Shown: positions 1-8,240, counted from the stretch's first letter. The stretch is DNA of 48,459 nt from Archaeoglobus sp. UBA230 (GCA_002507545.1 DAVR01000046.1:1-48459); one strand, 5' to 3'. The notes: generated by a model from the sequence alone, not told the origin. Made by a program: numbers and translations.

Positions 1-64
1 GACAGAGGGATTTGGTTTTGTAGGGAAGCTTAATACCCTTTAATTCAGATGCAGTATGCAGCAT
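1..64 (-). CDS. N-terminus of a possible COG1964-type radical SAM protein, cut by the window edge
   Basis: An open frame starts with ATG at 64 and runs off the left edge; only 21 codons are visible. They end in LPYKTKSLC. I recall the start of archaeal COG1964 radical SAM proteins (tetraether-lipid-synthase-like family) as having a KTKSLCPxC-like zinc-binding segment, which would fit, but the second cysteine pair lies outside the window. A TATA-like element at 84-92 is centred 24 bases upstream of the ATG, as expected for a leaderless transcript. The identification rests on nine residues and is an inference; the ATG and promoter spacing are directly seen. Confidence 0.35.
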   Translation of the reverse strand, partial: MLHTASELKGIKLPYKTKSLC

Positions 65-83
65 TAGGATAAAAACGGCAAAA

Positions 84-92
84 GAGTATATC
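84..92 (-). promoter_or_regulatory. TATA-like box for the gene leaving the left edge
   Basis: The minus strand reads GATATACTC here. Its centre is about 24 bases upstream of the ATG at 64, the spacing of a leaderless archaeal promoter. It also lies just past the stop codon of rnp3, so the downstream gene probably has its own promoter. Confidence 0.35.
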
Positions 93-117
93 AAGTTTTC
101 TGTGTGTTGCCAGTGAT

Positions 118-729
118 TCAACCCTTTTTCTTTACATCAGCCTCCAATTCTGCTTCGATTTCGAATCCGTCCATTATGAAACGAGTATCATAGTATTTCC
201 TTACAAGCCTTGTTGCATGCTGTCTCGCTTTGACGATTTCGCAGCCGAAGAAGGAAAAGAAGTTCTCAACCTGTCTCCTCGTCCTCATCTCATACACATT
301 TTCAGCCGCTGTTGTTACAACGAATGGAACGTCAAATTTCTTTATAACCCTCACCTCATCGCAGAGCCTTTCAAAAAGCTGCATTCTGCTTAACCCCTTA
401 TTTCTGATAAACTTTGCCAAACTGAGTTCAATTGCCACATCCTTTTCTGCTGCAAGCTTTATTGTGGCATAATCCAGTTGCCTGTTGTCACTATCCAGAA
501 TCAAATCAACCTTTCTCCTCATTACAGCCTCTCTACAGACTGCTTCATTGCCAGTAACTCCTACAATAATGTTCTTTCTAACCTTTCGAAGCTTCTTTCT
601 CAAGTCATCCGGATTCTCGGCCTTTACAACAACCCCCCCGCAGATGCCGGGTTTCTCAAGCATGAAAATGTAGCTCTTAAATCCCAAGTCCATTAGATTT
701 TCAGGGACAAATCTCAAGAAGTCGTACAT
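118..729 (-). CDS. rnp3: Ribonuclease P protein component 3 (Rpp30 family)
   Basis: This 203-residue protein belongs to the Rpp30/RNP3 family, a TIM-barrel-like protein subunit of archaeal RNase P, which removes the 5' leader of precursor tRNAs. Visible family features are the segment DLILDSDNRQLDYATIKLAA (about residues 75-94), VAIELSLAKFIR (99-110) and the VVTTAAENVYEMRTRRQV stretch near 137-154. The length is normal for archaea. Its ATG lies inside the end of the preceding gene (16-base overlap), so it is probably translated from the same ribosomal-protein transcript. Clustering of RNase P, exosome-associated and ribosomal genes is a known archaeal pattern. Confidence 0.93.
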   Translation of the reverse strand: MYDFLRFVPENLMDLGFKSYIFMLEKPGICGGVVVKAENPDDLRKKLRKVRKNIIVGVTGNEAVCREAVMRRKVDLILDSDNRQLDYATIKLAAEKDVAIELSLAKFIRNKGLSRMQLFERLCDEVRVIKKFDVPFVVTTAAENVYEMRTRRQVENFFSFFGCEIVKARQHATRLVRKYYDTRFIMDGFEIEAELEADVKKKG

Positions 730-1151
730 ATCTCCTTAGCAAATTCAACAATAGCATCTCTCCTTGCTGGAAATGTAACGAGCTTGACCTTTACAGCTAT
801 CGGATCCCCACCATGACTTAGTTCAATCTCTCCGAGGTAAGCTTTTTGTTTGTCAATCCTGATGTGGAGGACATTCTGATCATCAATCCTGTCTTCGATG
901 GTTTCCAGCAACTCTTTAACCTGATCACCCAGTTGCTGCAAAAAATATCTCCAAAACCTCCTTATCTCCCCACTCTTCTTAATCTCCACTTCAAGAAACT
1001 CCATTGGGTTGCCGTAATGACCTTTTGCCTTGCTTACAAATATTTCAAACTCAAAGGGAAAAAGAGTGGCAATCGCCTCACCAACTTTTTCGCGATCTTC
1101 AGTTGAGTGGACAACGGCAGAAACTTTAATCCACTCTACCCTTCCCTTCAT
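714..1151 (-). CDS. Exosome-associated RNA-binding protein (COG1325 type)
   Basis: The protein is about 145 residues when started at the ATG at 1151, whose first bases overlap the stop of rpl15e as ATGA. A longer frame upstream only reads through the L15e gene in another frame and is rejected. The sequence ([20 protein letters not shown] at the start; [20 protein letters not shown] near the end) matches the archaeal family annotated as RNA-binding domain of exosome subunit, a dimeric L5-like fold. Its exact role is not established; the neighbours (L15e, RNase P) place it in RNA processing or ribosome assembly. It overlaps rnp3 by 16 bases. Confidence 0.85.
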   Translation of the reverse strand: MKGRVEWIKVSAVVHSTEDREKVGEAIATLFPFEFEIFVSKAKGHYGNPMEFLEVEIKKSGEIRRFWRYFLQQLGDQVKELLETIEDRIDDQNVLHIRIDKQKAYLGEIELSHGGDPIAVKVKLVTFPARRDAIVEFAKEICTTS

Positions 1152-1732
1152 CTGCTTTTCTTTCTGAAATTCGCCCTGTAACTCGGTCTGACCTTCTCTG
1201 CTCCTCGACCTTTCCTTCTCAAACCTCTCGCCTTCCTGCCTGCTGAAGTCAAGCCGCGATAAACTCTCCCTTTCTTGGAGCTCACCCAAAAGAGCTGTTT
1301 GTCCGTCTTGATGGCTGGATGGTCTCTGTCAACCAGAATTACCTCAAACCACTTGTATCTCCCATCCTCTCCAACCCAGTAGGAGTTCAGAACCTCCATG
1401 TTGGGATACCTTCTATTTGCCCTCTCTTCAGCGATCCACTGAAGGTTCTTTTTCGGAGTTCTCTTGTTAACCGCAAGTCCCTTGCTTTTCCTGCCCTTGT
1501 TCGGTCTCGTTGCCCTCCTTCCACCTCTCCTTATTCTAACTCTGACAACGATAATCCCTTTCTTGGCCTTGTACCCCAGAGACCTTGCCCTGTCAAGCCT
1601 CGTTGGTCTTTCAATTCTTACCACTGCAGGCTCCCTTCTCCACTTCTGCAACCTCTGCCACATGAGTTCCCCGACAAATCCCTCGTAGGGCCTCTTCCAA
1701 GCCTCTCTGATATAGGCATACATTGACTTCAT
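1148..1732 (-). CDS. rpl15e: Large ribosomal subunit protein L15e
   Basis: A 194-residue basic protein with the canonical L15e opening [18 protein letters not shown], the conserved [20 protein letters not shown] segment and the closing [17 protein letters not shown] region. The ATG at 1732 is preferred over an in-frame ATG at 1768 because it gives the usual family start and is preceded by GGTGGT. It follows rps3ae by 16 bases and overlaps the exosome-associated gene by four bases, so the three form one transcript. L15e is a eukaryotic/archaeal-specific 50S protein. Confidence 0.97.
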   Translation of the reverse strand: MKSMYAYIREAWKRPYEGFVGELMWQRLQKWRREPAVVRIERPTRLDRARSLGYKAKKGIIVVRVRIRRGGRRATRPNKGRKSKGLAVNKRTPKKNLQWIAEERANRRYPNMEVLNSYWVGEDGRYKWFEVILVDRDHPAIKTDKQLFWVSSKKGRVYRGLTSAGRKARGLRRKGRGAEKVRPSYRANFRKKSR

Positions 1733-1748
1733 ATCAACCACCACGCAA

Positions 1749-2384
1749 TTACGCCACCGCCTCAACAACAGCAGGCTGCGTTTCTACAGTTTTCGGCTCT
1801 CCAAGAAGCTCGATCTTTCTGATCTCAACCCTTCTTATGGGGTAAATCTTTTTGGCATTCTTATATATTTCAGCCGGTATTTTCCCCAGCACACATTCCT
1901 GAAGAAACTGGACGAAGTTCATCGAGCTACCCTTTTCAAGTACTATCTCCCGCATGATTGATCTAATCACCCTTTTCTGACTGCTCTTGCATCTTCTTAT
2001 GGTGAAAACAACTGGCTTCACTCTTAGCTTGTAACCATCAGCAGTTGTGACATCCACGACATCCTCAATCTTACTTGTCCTTCTCCTTGTGAGGCTGTTG
2101 AGATACTCCCTTGTAAGCTCAAATCTCCAAAATTTGGTATACGCGTTCTCCCCAGCTACCCGAAATACCTTAAAAATCAGCTTCTTGTACGTGTTTTGGT
2201 TCGAGTAATCATTAGTCAACTCTGCAAGTGTCGTCTCCACAGTCCTATTTAGCACTTTATTTGCGTCATCCGCTGGAGTTTCACCAAGTTCGGCCATTCC
2301 AAAGTACTCAGGAGCGATTAGCGTGAACCACTTTTTCATCGTCCACTTATCCTTAACTCTTGCAGCTCTTCTCTTTCTCGCCAT
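1749..2384 (-). CDS. rps3ae: Small ribosomal subunit protein S3Ae (eS1)
   Basis: A 211-residue protein with the S3Ae start [20 protein letters not shown] and the family segments [47 protein letters not shown] (given here as positions roughly 85-115) and [17 protein letters not shown]. The ATG at 2384 is chosen over one at 2408 because family members start at MARKRR and the TATA-like element lies between 2404 and 2418. It is the first gene of the minus-strand run rps3ae, rpl15e, RNA-binding protein, rnp3. A Val/Ala/Glu-rich C-terminal tail is typical of the family. Confidence 0.96.
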   Translation of the reverse strand: MARKRRAARVKDKWTMKKWFTLIAPEYFGMAELGETPADDANKVLNRTVETTLAELTNDYSNQNTYKKLIFKVFRVAGENAYTKFWRFELTREYLNSLTRRRTSKIEDVVDVTTADGYKLRVKPVVFTIRRCKSSQKRVIRSIMREIVLEKGSSMNFVQFLQECVLGKIPAEIYKNAKKIYPIRRVEIRKIELLGEPKTVETQPAVVEAVA

Positions 2385-2403
2385 GCTTTTGCAGTTTTGA
2401 GGG

Positions 2404-2418
2404 GACAATTAATAAAAC
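2404..2418. promoter_or_regulatory. A/T box shared by divergent rps3ae and cobY
   Basis: The plus strand reads GACAATTAATAAAAC around this point. It is centred about 24 bases before the cobY ATG and about 28 bases before the rps3ae ATG on the other strand. The whole spacer between the two start codons is only 52 bases, so one A/T element probably serves both directions with leaderless transcripts. Confidence 0.5.
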
Positions 2419-2436
2419 TTTTGGAGATTATAAACC

Positions 2437-2985
2437 ATGCATGCTCTGCTGATGTGCGGGGGGAGGGGAGAAAGACTTGGGAGAGGAGAGAAACCCCTCT
2501 TCGAGGTTTGCGGAATGAAGCTGATTGAACATTCCATTGTGGAGTTTGAAAATTTTGATGTTCTGGCTGTAACATCTCCCAACACACCCGAAACGGAAAG
2601 ATTTCTGATGGATGAAGGGATAGACTTTTACAGAGCCTCTGGAAAAGGATTCATTGAAGATTACAGGGAAGTTTGCGTTGAGATGTCCATTGCGGAGCCA
2701 GTTTTCATAGCATGCGCAGACATCGTTTACATCCGAAATGGAATAGCAGAGAGGGCTCTTGAGAGTTACATGACTTCAACAAAGAGGGCACTGAGGGTTG
2801 TCATAGGCGGAAAGTCGGTGGGTTTGAACATCATTGATGCCTTTTTTATAGATGAGGCGCAGGAGGAAGAGATATATAATGTCGAAGAGAACAGTTTAAT
2901 CAACGTCAATACCTTAAAAGACGCTGAGAGGGCTGAGAAGTTATGGACTATGACAAGAAAAGGGAAAGGCTTGCAGAAAGATTGA
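2437..2985 (+). CDS. cobY: Adenosylcobinamide-phosphate guanylyltransferase
   Basis: The 182-residue protein opens with a nucleotidyltransferase signature MCGGRGERLGRGEKPL (residues 6-21), the GGxGxRxG...K loop that binds GTP, and is the length of archaeal CobY. CobY attaches GMP to adenosylcobinamide phosphate and is the archaeal, non-orthologous replacement of bacterial CobU. The VNTLKDAERAEKL segment near the end is the other common feature. The downstream cobS gene, two genes on, encodes the enzyme that uses the CobY product, which strongly supports the call. It overlaps pcm by 43 bases. Confidence 0.9.
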   Translation: MHALLMCGGRGERLGRGEKPLFEVCGMKLIEHSIVEFENFDVLAVTSPNTPETERFLMDEGIDFYRASGKGFIEDYREVCVEMSIAEPVFIACADIVYIRNGIAERALESYMTSTKRALRVVIGGKSVGLNIIDAFFIDEAQEEEIYNVEENSLINVNTLKDAERAEKLWTMTRKGKGLQKD

Positions 2986-3599
2986 AGTATGAGCTAAACC
3001 TCAGTGATAGAGTTTATAAAGCAATTAAAAAGGTTCCCAGACACCTTTTCGTCCCTGAAAGGTACAAAACGGAGGCTTACGTTGACACCCCTCTACCCAT
3101 CGGGTATGGCCAGACTATCAGCGCTCCGCACATGGTTGCGATCATGTGCGAATTACTCGACCTTCAAGAAGGGGATAATGTGCTTGAGGTTGGAACCGGC
3201 TGTGGATACCACGCTGCTGTCGTAGCAGAACTTGTCGGGAAGAAGGGGAAGGTGATATCCATTGAATACATTTCTGAGCTTGCCGAAGTTGCGAAAGCGA
3301 ATCTACCAGCGCTGGGCTACGATAACGTTGTCATCATAGTGGGTGATGGAAGTAAGGGCTACGAACCAGAAGCTCCCTACGATAAAATTTACGTAACAGC
3401 CTCAGCCCCCGACATCCCCAAACCTCTTATCGAGCAACTCAAGCCAGGTGGAAAAATGGTCATCCCTGTGGGAGACACCGTTCAGTGGCTTTTGATTGTC
3501 GAGAAGGATGAAAAAGGGAATATCAAAAAGAAGAACTGGAGTTCGGTGCGATTTGTGCCATTGAGAGGAGAATACGGATTCAAAAGCATCAGATACTGA
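2943..3599 (+). CDS. pcm: Protein-L-isoaspartate O-methyltransferase
   Basis: The 218-residue protein has the PCMT hallmarks: VPRHLFVPE (31-39), PIGYGQTISAPHMVAIM (52-68) and the SAM-binding motif I VLEVGTGCGYHAAVVAEL (80-97). It methylates isoaspartyl residues to start repair of age-damaged proteins, a common gene in thermophiles. The ATG at 2943 lies in the end of cobY, so translation is probably coupled. Its placement between two cobalamin genes appears to be operon convenience rather than functional, although cobS follows after only six bases. Confidence 0.95.
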   Translation: MDYDKKRERLAERLKYELNLSDRVYKAIKKVPRHLFVPERYKTEAYVDTPLPIGYGQTISAPHMVAIMCELLDLQEGDNVLEVGTGCGYHAAVVAELVGKKGKVISIEYISELAEVAKANLPALGYDNVVIIVGDGSKGYEPEAPYDKIYVTASAPDIPKPLIEQLKPGGKMVIPVGDTVQWLLIVEKDEKGNIKKKNWSSVRFVPLRGEYGFKSIRY

Positions 3600-3605
3600 T
3601 AAAGC

Positions 3606-4280
3606 ATGCTGGGTAGCTCAATCGCATTCCTAACAACCATACCAATTAAGGGAGACATCGAAAAGCTGAGAAGAAATCTTTGGACTTTCACCTACACCGC
3701 CGTGGTCATAGGCCTCATAATCGCCATCCCGGATTTTGTAAGGCAGTATGCTGGCTTCGATATTAGATTTCTCGCAGTAGCTCTTTATATGGCGGTAGAG
3801 GGTATAAACCACATTGACGGCTTGATTGACTTCGGAGACGCTTTCTTTGCTCCCGAAAGCAGGAAAAAGGAAGCTTTGAAGGATACAAATACCGGAGCGG
3901 GTGGAATTGCAACAGCAATCCTTTACCTTGTCTTGCTCTACCACACCCTACAATTGTCCAATGCCATACAGATTATTTTCGCCCAGATTGCAGCGAAATT
4001 CTCGATGCTGCTACTGATGGTGACATCAAAACCGAGTTGGGAAGGGATGGCTTCATACATGATGGAATTTGCAGGATTTAAGGATGTGTTTATCGCTCTA
4101 CCCCCACTCATCGTTGCTGGTTATCTCATAGGCCTGAACTCGGTCTATGCGATTGCCATGACAATTGTGGTGGTTCTGATTTTGAAGGGTTACTCGGAGA
4201 AAAAATTTGGCGGGATAAACGGAGACATTATTGGATCCGCAAACTGCATAACCTTTCTCTCTTCTCTACTCACCCTTTAA
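3606..4280 (+). CDS. cobS: Adenosylcobinamide-GDP ribazoletransferase (cobalamin synthase)
   Basis: A 224-residue polytopic membrane protein that joins adenosylcobinamide-GDP and alpha-ribazole in the last step of cobamide assembly. The family motif DGLIDFGDAFF (residues 71-81, acidic residues D71, D75 and D78 for metal binding) is intact, as is the DTNTGAGG segment just after it. The start is short compared with bacterial CobS but similar to archaeal forms. It closes the plus-strand cobY-pcm-cobS run and overlaps the converging methyltransferase gene by 15 bases. Confidence 0.93.
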   Translation: MLGSSIAFLTTIPIKGDIEKLRRNLWTFTYTAVVIGLIIAIPDFVRQYAGFDIRFLAVALYMAVEGINHIDGLIDFGDAFFAPESRKKEALKDTNTGAGGIATAILYLVLLYHTLQLSNAIQIIFAQIAAKFSMLLLMVTSKPSWEGMASYMMEFAGFKDVFIALPPLIVAGYLIGLNSVYAIAMTIVVVLILKGYSEKKFGGINGDIIGSANCITFLSSLLTL

Positions 4281-5582
4281 TTTTGCTATGAAAAATCCTG
4301 AACAGTTGTGAAGATGTGGGAAGCTCCTAACAACCTTATCCCAGCTATCAAACTTCTTCCCCCTGAACTCCCTAATACCCCTCGAGAAGGGTGTGTCCAA
4401 CCTGACGACTTCAGCCCCTATGCTTCCGACATTCGCCTCATTCTCTTCAAACATTATGGAGCATGTTGCATAGACAACCTCATGAGCACTCCTTACGGCA
4501 TTTCTCAGCATTTTTCTCTGAACTGAGAGTGTGGCTCTGAACTTCCTCCAGTCAAATGTCCACTTCACATTTGGTTGAGTTGCGTAACTTCCTGTAGAGG
4601 AGCAAGGAGCATCAACCAGAGCCTTATCTGCAACAAAGTTGAAATTACACCCGTCACCAAGTCTTATCTCAACATTCCTTACGCCGAGTTGCCTTAACTT
4701 GCTCCTCATTCTTCTGATCCGTTCTGGGGAGTTGTCAACTGCAATTATCTTTCCCTCATTACCCATCAACATTGCGATATGACTTGTCTTCATACCGGGG
4801 GCTGCAGCAAGGTCAACAACCGTATCGTCAGGAGAGGGGTTCAGAGCGCAGGATACAAAGCAGGATGCCAGGTCCTGAATCACATACTTCCCCTTAGAAT
4901 GCCACTCTAAGGATGCAGGATGTTTCTCGTAACCTTCAACCCTGAAAACCTCGTCAATAAACGTTGGAGACAAAACGACCTCATTTTCTTCCAAATATCT
5001 TACAACACTCTCAACCGAGCTTTTTAATTCATTGACCCTGATGTAAGGTGGTGGTGCTATCAAATTTGCTTCCATGAGCTTTTTTGCCTCATTTTCACCC
5101 AGCAGCTCATAGGTATAGCTTACAAACCACTCAGGATGGAAAAGTGTAAGGGCTACACTTTCCACGCTGTCATTACTTTCAATTTCCATGTCCTCCACTT
5201 TTCTTAGGATTGCATTTACAAGGCTGGCAAATTTGCTGTCCCGTTTCTTCACAATCCTCACGGCAGAATCCGTCGCGAGTGCGGGATGAACATTCTTGTA
5301 TTTCATCTCATAAACTGCAACTCTCAGTAAATTTTTGACAAAAAGGTTGAGGGAGTCAAACTTAGGTGCAGAGTTTTTCAGAAAGTAGTCTATTGCATTG
5401 AGCCTTTTCAGAGTTTCAATAGAATAAGCATGCACACTCCCACGGATTTTATAATCATACTTGCCAGCAAACCTTGCAATAGCAGTCTTGACTGAAATTC
5501 CCTCTTTTTCAACCAGTGAAAGAACCTTTGCGGCAATCTCCTGAGTCGGGATCACATCACGACCATCTGAGCGTGCGGACAT
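4266..5582 (-). CDS. NusB-domain RNA cytosine-C5 methyltransferase (Nop2/Sun, RsmB-like)
   Basis: The 438-residue protein joins a NusB-like all-helical domain (about 15-130) to a Nop2/Sun SAM methyltransferase. The SAM site DLAAAPGMKTSHIA is at 257-270. Both cysteines of the 5-methylcytosine mechanism are present: C327 in DAPCSSTG (enzyme release) and C374 in YATCS (covalent attack). The substrate, rRNA or tRNA, cannot be read from the sequence; the domain order is that of bacterial RsmB. The ATG at 5582 lies inside the DUF424 gene; a GTG at 5555 that overlaps the DUF424 stop as GTGA is an equally good start. Co-directional with translation genes. Confidence 0.9.
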   Translation of the reverse strand: MSARSDGRDVIPTQEIAAKVLSLVEKEGISVKTAIARFAGKYDYKIRGSVHAYSIETLKRLNAIDYFLKNSAPKFDSLNLFVKNLLRVAVYEMKYKNVHPALATDSAVRIVKKRDSKFASLVNAILRKVEDMEIESNDSVESVALTLFHPEWFVSYTYELLGENEAKKLMEANLIAPPPYIRVNELKSSVESVVRYLEENEVVLSPTFIDEVFRVEGYEKHPASLEWHSKGKYVIQDLASCFVSCALNPSPDDTVVDLAAAPGMKTSHIAMLMGNEGKIIAVDNSPERIRRMRSKLRQLGVRNVEIRLGDGCNFNFVADKALVDAPCSSTGSYATQPNVKWTFDWRKFRATLSVQRKMLRNAVRSAHEVVYATCSIMFEENEANVGSIGAEVVRLDTPFSRGIREFRGKKFDSWDKVVRSFPHLHNCSGFFIAKLKGE

Positions 5583-5848
5583 TCTCCAATTTCCAAAACC
5601 CTGTCTTTATCAATGATGCCGATCTTAATAGCAAGCTCAACAGCTTTTTTTCCAGTTATGTTGGCTATTGTTGCTCTTCTCAACTCTCTCTTAACCTCAT
5701 CCTCGCTGTATTCTTCCTTACCATAAAAGCTCTCTTTGACCTCTATTTTCAGCTCTCCTTCCCGAAATGTTCTCCCAACTATGTCTGAATCACAGACCGC
5801 AACGAGCACTTCACCCTTCACTCTGTATACCTTCATTCTGAATGTCAT
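5552..5848 (-). CDS. DUF424 family protein
   Basis: A 98-residue protein typical of the archaeal DUF424 family (COG2412): EVLVAVCDSDIVGRTFREGEL near 14-34, SFYGKEEYSEDEV, the RRATIANITGKKAVELAIKIG helix region and the terminal GECPHAQMVVM. No biochemical role is established for the family. The ATG overlaps the aIF2-beta stop (TGATG), so it is translated directly after the initiation factor. Association with translation initiation or RNA modification is an inference from the neighbours on both sides. Confidence 0.85.
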   Translation of the reverse strand: MTFRMKVYRVKGEVLVAVCDSDIVGRTFREGELKIEVKESFYGKEEYSEDEVKRELRRATIANITGKKAVELAIKIGIIDKDRVLEIGECPHAQMVVM

Positions 5849-6264
5849 CAGATGTTCCTAACCGGATGTTTCGCTCCACAGGCAAGGCAGCGAATCATCA
5901 GTACTCTCTCTTCCTTCACGAACTCGGTATCTGGAGAGTTACACTCCCTACAGAGAACGTAAAGGCGGACATAATCATCTATTTCTTTCTGAATCTCATT
6001 TTCCGTGAATTTTCCCTGCAAAATCAATCTACCGTTGTCAATGAAGCCAGCAGTACCGAGAGACTTGACTATGTACTTGTAAAGATGGTCTTCGCTTCTG
6101 TTGAGAGTTCGAGCGATCTGCGAGAAGTTTTTCAAAGTTGTTCTCGCACCTTCCCTTATGACGCTAACTCTCGGTATTTCAAACCTCTCTCTCTTCACAA
6201 TATCCTTATTGGCCAGCTTCTCCAAGGCTCTTTCAAGGAGTTCCTCATAAGCTCTCATTGTCAT
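5848..6264 (-). CDS. eif2b: Translation initiation factor aIF2, beta subunit
   Basis: The 138-residue protein matches archaeal aIF2-beta: an N-terminal helical stretch, the IPRVSVIREGARTTLKNFSQIA core (30-51) and a C-terminal C4 zinc ribbon with C105, C108, C126 and C129 (CREC and CLAC pairs). aIF2 is the heterotrimeric GTP-binding factor that brings initiator tRNA to the small subunit; beta contacts gamma. It is the first gene of the aIF2-beta, DUF424, methyltransferase run, with a TATA-like element about 22 bases before its ATG. Confidence 0.96.
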   Translation of the reverse strand: MTMRAYEELLERALEKLANKDIVKRERFEIPRVSVIREGARTTLKNFSQIARTLNRSEDHLYKYIVKSLGTAGFIDNGRLILQGKFTENEIQKEIDDYVRLYVLCRECNSPDTEFVKEERVLMIRCLACGAKHPVRNI

Positions 6265-6280
6265 GTGTTGTTGTAAAGAA

Positions 6281-6292
6281 GATAAATATTTT
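6281..6292 (-). promoter_or_regulatory. TATA-like box for the aIF2-beta operon
   Basis: The minus strand reads AAAATATTTATC here, centred about 22 bases before the ATG at 6264, as for a leaderless transcript. Confidence 0.5.
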
Positions 6293-6318
6293 ACTGGCTA
6301 AGAGTGTTACCTGTAAGG

Positions 6319-7866
6319 CTAAACTCTGAAGTGAGACCACCTAAGGATTATCCCCACTACCATCAAAGCGGAACCAAGCCACACGCATGAGATTAGAGGA
6401 ACTGTGTAGTGCTCGAGGACAACTGACCTCTTCTCAAGATCAAAACCTGTAATGGCAAAGTACTCGTCCATCCACAGATAACTTACTATTTCAACTGACG
6501 AAACGCCCCTCTCCTCCCTCTCTATTTTGTAAATCACATACTCAGGATACACCACTCCGTAAGGTGTTTGAATCTTAGATACAACTGTAAACTTCTCATA
6601 ATCCTCATTCAACCAGATATCTTCAAGTCTGAATCCATTGTCGTTACCCAAGTTCAGCGTTTCATGAGTCTCAAATAACCATACAGACAGGGAACCGAGA
6701 AAGAGCACCATCAAGCCTACGTGTATCAGCTTTGCTGTAGAATTCATCTTCTTTATGTTTAATACTGCCAGTAGCGTTATCATTGCAAAGATCGGTAGGA
6801 ACGTGATGAGATAGTACGATCTCTCAACACTCACCATTAAGTTCGCCACAGTGCCCAGAAAAACGACTATAAAGGCAGATGAGAACAAAACTGGAATTAG
6901 GGGAGAACACAGACTTTTAATGTTCTCAAAATCTCTTATTCGTGAGAAAATGGGAATTAAAGAGACACAAAGTGGTGCAAGATACATGTAGCCAGAGTAA
7001 TCGCTGCCAAAACTGTGGACAGAGCTAATAATACCCCCTCTCGTCACAAAGGTTGCGAAGAGGACGAAAGTGAAAGTGAGATATGCAAACAACTCCCTGT
7101 GCTTTCTCAGATGGAAATAAAGAGTGAGGGTTATCCATGGTAGAAGCGAAGCGTTCTCCACCGGGTCCCAGCCCCAAAAACCACCCCAACCAAGGGTTCT
7201 ATATGCCCACCAACCTCCAATAACAATGCCAAGGGTTAGGAAAAGCCATGATAGCCTTGCAAGAACTCTCTGATCTGATGCAGAATCCCCTTTTGCAGAC
7301 TGAGAAAGTGTAACCGAAAAAAGCAGAGCTGAAAGAGAGTAAGCCAAGAAGACTACTGGAGGATGGATTGCCATCTCAAAGGTTCTTAGGAGTGGATTAA
7401 GACCGTAGCCGTTGGTAGGGAGGTAGGGAATCGTGACGAAGGGATTTGAGTAGAATTCAAGAATGATCAGGAGATATGAGGAGAAAGCAGACATTATCAG
7501 ACCGACTTTTAATTTCATCAAATCTTTTCTGCCCGCAGACATATACAGAGAAGTGACAAGAAGCGTGAGAAATGCCCAAAGAAGTAAACTACCCTCTTTG
7601 CCAGCCCACACTGCACTCAACTTGTAGACTATGGGCATTTCAAGATTTGAGTTCGCGTAGACATACCACACAGAGAAATTGTCGGTCAGAAAATAGTAAA
7701 TCAGTAGCATTAATGCTGCAAAACAGGCAGATGTAGAGGCATGAAGCAAATCTTCAGCTATTGTGGCATACTTGATGGCCCTATTTTTCAGAGCAGTAAG
7801 AAATAATATCGCTGAAAATACAGAAGCTATAAGAGAGAGTAAGAGGAGAAAATCACCTGTCCCCAA
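6319..7866 (-). CDS. ccmF: Cytochrome c maturation protein CcmF (heme lyase)
   Basis: The 515-residue membrane protein carries WAGKEGSLLLW (87-97), a conserved HPP segment (H168) and the tryptophan-rich WWD haem-handling signature ending GWGGFWGWDPVENAS (about 226-240), followed by LLPWITLTLYFH. It takes haem from CcmE and attaches it to apocytochrome c outside the membrane (system I). At 515 residues it is shorter than enterobacterial CcmF (about 650). The start is a TTG directly after the ccmE TAG, so the two are coupled. No ccmA, B, C or H is in the window. Confidence 0.93.
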   Translation of the reverse strand: MGTGDFLLLLSLIASVFSAILFLTALKNRAIKYATIAEDLLHASTSACFAALMLLIYYFLTDNFSVWYVYANSNLEMPIVYKLSAVWAGKEGSLLLWAFLTLLVTSLYMSAGRKDLMKLKVGLIMSAFSSYLLIILEFYSNPFVTIPYLPTNGYGLNPLLRTFEMAIHPPVVFLAYSLSALLFSVTLSQSAKGDSASDQRVLARLSWLFLTLGIVIGGWWAYRTLGWGGFWGWDPVENASLLPWITLTLYFHLRKHRELFAYLTFTFVLFATFVTRGGIISSVHSFGSDYSGYMYLAPLCVSLIPIFSRIRDFENIKSLCSPLIPVLFSSAFIVVFLGTVANLMVSVERSYYLITFLPIFAMITLLAVLNIKKMNSTAKLIHVGLMVLFLGSLSVWLFETHETLNLGNDNGFRLEDIWLNEDYEKFTVVSKIQTPYGVVYPEYVIYKIEREERGVSSVEIVSYLWMDEYFAITGFDLEKRSVVLEHYTVPLISCVWLGSALMVVGIILRWSHFRV

Positions 7867-8208
7867 CTAACCACCTGTATATTCTGTGTGACACTTCCTT
7901 AAGACTTCTTTAGCATATAAAACGCCATCTTTCCAGTCCCCGACGACGACGACCTCTGAGTCGTAGTGCTGAACACTTCCTTTATATATCACCTCAACTG
8001 CCGCGTTACCATCAGTCAGTTTGAAGAATGTCATGCCGTTCTGTGCCTTCAAGTCAGTAATTTTTCCCACAACCTGAATGTCGTTTGCGTAGTCAAGTTT
8101 TAACAGTTGTGATGGGGAGATGTAGGGAGATATGTTGTAGTACAGAGTAATAATGGCTATTGCGATGAATATCAAGAGTGCTGCAAGGCTGAGTTTCTTA
8201 CTGTTCAT
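7867..8208 (-). CDS. ccmE: Cytochrome c maturation haem chaperone CcmE, CxxxY type
   Basis: The 113-residue protein has one N-terminal membrane anchor (about 6-26) followed by an OB-fold beta domain. In classical CcmE a histidine in HxxxY binds haem covalently. Here the equivalent C-terminal motif is C106-H-T-E-Y110, that is CxxxY. This matches the variant system I described for archaea and some sulfate reducers, where cysteine takes the haem and CcmH is absent. It directly precedes ccmF. A TATA-like element on the minus strand at 8228-8240 is 26 bases before the ATG. Confidence 0.9.
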   Translation of the reverse strand: MNSKKLSLAALLIFIAIAIITLYYNISPYISPSQLLKLDYANDIQVVGKITDLKAQNGMTFFKLTDGNAAVEVIYKGSVQHYDSEVVVVGDWKDGVLYAKEVLRKCHTEYTGG

Positions 8209-8227
8209 GGTTTAATGGGGGGCTGGG

Positions 8228-8240
8228 AGAATTTAAAGGT
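8228..8240 (-). promoter_or_regulatory. TATA-like box for ccmE-ccmF
   Basis: The minus strand reads CCTTTAAATTCTC, centred about 26 bases before the ccmE ATG. Confidence 0.45.

Noticed and set aside
1152..1289. Longer N-terminus for the exosome-associated protein
   Set aside because: The extension is only the L15e gene read in another frame; the ATGA-linked ATG at 1151 is better.
1319..1726. A plus-strand frame of about 135 codons opposite rpl15e
   Set aside because: It is the complement of a highly conserved ribosomal protein gene and has no recognisable motif.
3004..3225. Alternative frames inside pcm and other genes
   Set aside because: They carry no motifs and lie wholly within well-supported genes, so they are shadows.
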